A stretch of DNA of 64,000 bases from contig CAVPCZ010000008.1 of NCBI GenBank assembly GCA_963702445.1, forward strand, positions 60,952 to 124,951. Reading direction: 5' to 3'. Every line of letters starts with the position of its first letter. The first letter of the stretch is position 1. The stretch comes from CAVPCZ01 sp963702445 (GTDB taxonomy: Bacteria; Bacteroidota; Ignavibacteria; UBA10030; UBA6906). The position numbers and the translations under genes were made by a program. Below, in pieces: positions 61,101 through 64,000 of the stretch. A model generated the notes under the pieces. The model ran no database searches and was not told where the DNA came from. It was given only the letters and a program-made list of their open reading frames with translations.

Positions 61101-61740
61101 CGACCCACCGGGACATTACCACAGCGAGTCCCCCGGTCGGCACCGTGCCCGCGGGTATATCCCCTTTCCGGACGACGAAGGACTTCTGGCCTTCCATCCA
61201 TTCTGTTTTCGGGCCGGCCTCGGGAACGGAGGCGACGGCAAGGTAGCCGGTGTTCGGCAGACGTGCGGGCGTACGACGAACCCCGTTCACCCAGAGCTGC
61301 CGCACGGCAGCCGGGCTGACGCCCCCCGGAGCCGGTACGCGGGCACTCCACATCCGGCGACCATCCAGGGTGGTCTCCTTCCAGCCGGTGACCTGCAACC
61401 CGCCGCTGATGAGCGGCCGTTCATGGTTGTAGGCTGCGTACACCGTCGGCGACAAAGGGGTCCCGCTGTCCTCCGGCCCGAACACCAACGGTCCGGAGAT
61501 CCGGTACCGGCCACCATGGAGCCGCACAATCACCGAGTCGGGCATTTGACCGGTGCCGGCACGGAGGGAACGCACTGCGTCGCGGGCACGCAGTACTGAC
61601 TGAAACGGCCTCGCCAGGGTGCCGGGGTTCCTGTCGGACCCGCCAGGTGCGATATGGAACTCCTTCGTCTGTCCGGTGAGGTGTTCAAAAGGAAGCCACA
61701 GACAACACACACACAGGAACCAGCGCATGAAGCGGGTCAT
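58195..61740 (-). CDS. GH141-like beta-helix fused to TIM-barrel glycosidase-like domain, frameshifted
   Basis: About 1180 aa. Signal peptide (FLCVCCLWLPFEHLTGQ), a beta-helix of GH141 type (FHIAPGGSDRNPGTLARPFQ, SALSIGWTWGYGPALAG, VYRTRHGGFHQHYGRENIF, ending DARHDDFRLRAGSPALALG), then a TIM barrel resembling GH10-like/DUF187-type hydrolases (TTFFHNVNPGQNPGYPS, YFFSWIREIVERYDYDGLEM, DFMRFPYYFPL), and a final small beta domain. The end of the helix and the whole barrel are in one uninterrupted frame (60198-58195), so the fusion is real. Shifts lie near 60830 and 60240. ATG 61740 has GAGG upstream. Confidence 0.8.
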
Positions 61741-61813
61741 TGTCGTCCTCGTATAGGTCATGATAGGCGAATGCCAGAAGCCTGAAAGGCGAGCCTCTAT
61801 ATTCCGGCCGTGA

Positions 61814-64000
61814 CTATCCCGGTTCTGTCAGAAAGATTCCGACGTCTCCGGTCTCCATCTGGAGCCTGTGCACCCGTGATGGACTTCCTCCGTCCATTGA
61901 AGACATCGGCTTCGGCAGAGTGAGTGTTCGTGCGCCCTTCTGTGTCGCGACGATCATGACGGCATCCTCTGTCGCGTAGATGATGTCGTTCATCGAGCTC
62001 CACATGCGCACGCCTGCGCGTTCTGCGAGCAGGCGGAGAATCTGAACCGGCAGAGGTGCCGTCCCCACGTAGACGGAGGTGTACCCCTCATACGATTTTA
62101 CGGCAAAGGCGGTGCCCACGCCGTCAGACCACTCACCAAGGCTCTCCACACCCTTTTCCCTGACGGCAAATCTCGGATAGTGGGATTCATTCACACCGAA
62201 GGACATGTCCACCTCCGCCCCGCTCCCCTTCATCCTCCCGTGAATCATCATCGGTCCCGGCGTTTCGAGCACATCGTATGTGAATCCTGTGAGCTGTTCC
62301 ATCTGGGCAAGGTTGAGCCGGTCGGGCGCGATGAATCCCGGCGCATAGTACCAGACAACGGTTGTGCCGCTGTCCCGGAGCTTCGAGCGGAGTTGAGCCG
62401 TCTCTTCGGCCGTGAGAAGAAACGTATTCACGAAGAGGAGCAGGCGGTATTTGCGCGCGTCGGCACGGGTGAAGTCAAACCGGAAAAGCGAATCCATGGG
62501 CGCCCCGACGCGATAGAGCGCCCGGGCCTGCGTGTTCAGGAACCAGTGATTGACATAGTCCGTGGATTTGATGCCGTAGTTGGTCCAGGGTTGCCCGGCC
62601 ATCCAGTGCGCAGTGGCGGTGTAACTCTGCTGGTCATAGACCGCGCAGAACTCTCCGACTGAATGGAGGTTCAACCCGGGCCTCTGACGCCAAGGTCCAT
62701 GAACCGCTTGATCTCTTTGATCACCGGCTCACCGGAATACCATCCTTCGGGAGCCTTGTTCAGAGGTCCGAAATCGAGGAACCAGCCCGCGATCCCGTTC
62801 GCAAAGACCCCGCCGAGGTCCCGGCGGAGGATCCGGAGAGAACCCTCCAGCGTCCCGCTTCCCAGTCCCCCGTGTCCTCCGATAACCTGGTGGGCGACTG
62901 CATCCCGATAGGTGCTGGGGTCAAGTTCGGCTATGGAGAGTTTCCCCCTCCGCCGCATCGACTCCATGGGCAGCCTGTAGCCGCCGTCCCCGGCAACCCC
63001 GCGCGCATGCCCGACGTGTTTCCCGCACCGTCAACCATGGTGACGCGCACGCCCTTCTCGTCCGTTGCGTTCCCCGGCTGATACGAGTAGGGCGAGGCGA
63101 TGTAGTCCATCTCCGGAGCGTTAAGCACATGCTCCGCGGCGAGGTATCCGCCCTCATGGATGCGGGGTTGCTCTGTGACGTATCCATAGAAAACCCCGCA
63201 AAGGAGCCGACCGGCGGTGGCCTCTTTGACCGTCCGGCAGATCGCGATAACCGTCTGCCCGATCACCTCGTGAAACCTCGCATAGAACTGCATCACCGCG
63301 TGTTCTTTCGCGGGGTCGCGCAGGAGTCCGTACGAGGAGGCCATCCGGGCCTTTGCGTCGGGAATCTCACCAAGGGCACGAACCATGGGAGCGCTGTAGT
63401 CCGGCAGGTAGCTCTCGCCGAAGTAGTTCCATTCCGCGGTACGTCCGGTCGTCGGGTGATAACCGATCATCCGGCTCCGCAACGGTGTTCTTCGATATGC
63501 CCGATGAAGGCCCGGAGCATGGAAGAAGTGTCTTTCTTCCACACTTCCGACGCAAACGATGCCTCGCGCAACTCCACTCCGGCACGGAAAACGTGCCCTC
63601 CCTCAAACACCGGGATATTCCCCTTCTGGACGAGCCGGTACTCTTCTTCTTTGGTGGGGAGCCCGTACGTGATCAACTCGTCCGGATGGGCATCTTTCCA
63701 CCACTCGGGCGTGTCCAGCTGGAGCCGGGGAAGAAAGTAGGCACCGGGAAAGAGTTCCAGCAAACGCGCAAAGAACTTGTCAAAGAACGACCAATCGTAC
63801 ACCCCCGCGGCCTGCCAACCGGCCTCCAGGCCGAGAATAGGATGAATAAGATTGATTCCGGCGGCCTTGTAGTTCCCAATCGTAGGCAGCAGATGAAGAC
63901 TTGAACCCCAGAAGGGATACACTTCTTTGCCGTTGAGAAACAGCCGCGCGCCCCCGCGTTCGACGCGGATTTCGGCTCGTGCGGCGGGTTCGTTTCGCAG
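61814..64000 (-). CDS. GH42-like glycoside hydrolase, partial at 5' end and frameshifted
   Basis: Gene enters from the right edge. Visible order: LFLNGKEVYPFWGSSLHLL, FLPRLQLDTPEWWKDAHPDE, MIGYHPTTGRTAEWNYFGES, MDYIASPYSYQPGN, VFANGIAGWFLDFGPLNKAP, then a beta-galactosidase trimerisation-like domain (KYRLLLFVNTFLLTAEE, TTVVWYYAPG) and a small C-terminal beta domain. The barrel-plus-trimerisation architecture resembles GH42, but I cannot assign the catalytic pair with confidence. Frames change near 63500, 62950 and 62670. About 730 aa visible. Confidence 0.7.

Overview
The window looks like a GC-rich member of the Bacteroidota/Chlorobiota/Ignavibacteriota (FCB) group. A type IX secretion C-terminal sorting domain sits at about 38956-39215, next to a TonB-dependent receptor with a carboxypeptidase-regulatory-like N-terminus, and there are several secreted glycoside hydrolases. 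Against the class Bacteroidia itself, several genes have clear AGGAG-type ribosome binding sites, and the promoters I can see are sigma70-like (TTGACT/TTGACA/TTGATC/TTGATG, 17-18 bp, then TATATT/TATCAT/TATCTT). I saw no tRNA, rRNA, CRISPR array or insertion sequence.

Layout. 1-5.3 kb: haem synthesis on the minus strand, in transcription order ccsA-like, hemA, hemC, hemD, hemE, hemH (cut by the window edge). 5.3-9.4 kb: acetyl-CoA synthetase preceded by a protein with a GvpF/GvpL-like C-terminal domain and seven near-identical 72-bp repeats. 9.5-11.4 kb (plus strand): ECF sigma factor, zinc-type anti-sigma factor, two tiny membrane proteins and a membrane-anchored thioredoxin. 11.4-19.8 kb: amino-acid permease, AI-2E-type permease, cNMP-binding protein, DUF6599-like protein, Tat-exported aldo/keto reductase, bactofilin-like membrane protein, acyl-CoA synthetase. 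19.8-27.6 kb: a complete tryptophan operon trpL-E-G-D-C-F-DAHP synthase-B-A, with promoter, Trp-rich leader peptide and attenuator all visible. 27.6-29 kb: DUF190 and CrcB fluoride genes plus small membrane proteins.

29.2-50.2 kb and 58.2-64 kb are carbohydrate-catabolic: a GH27 alpha-galactosidase, two GH141-like beta-helix proteins (one fused to a TIM-barrel glycosidase-like domain), a URO-D-family protein coupled to a beta-helix gene, a T9SS cargo, a TonB receptor, a GH2-GH127 fusion, a sugar porter and a GH42-like protein. The set of activities suggests pectic or arabinose/galactose/fucose-containing plant polysaccharide. No SusD partner was seen. 50.5-58.1 kb is mixed: CDF metal transporter, an orphan possibly FMN-dependent enzyme, a Rieske-flavodoxin fusion, EcsC, DinB, DUF1697, an isoprenylcysteine-methyltransferase-like protein and a His-rich metal permease.

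About 18 genes, including essential ones (hemA, trpE, trpD), carry single-base frameshifts without in-frame decay. Two fall in homopolymer runs (a 6-C run in trpD, GGG in the GH27 gene). I read these as sequencing or assembly indels. Such genes are reported as one CDS over the full locus, with the breaks described; their exact ends and residue numbers are approximate.
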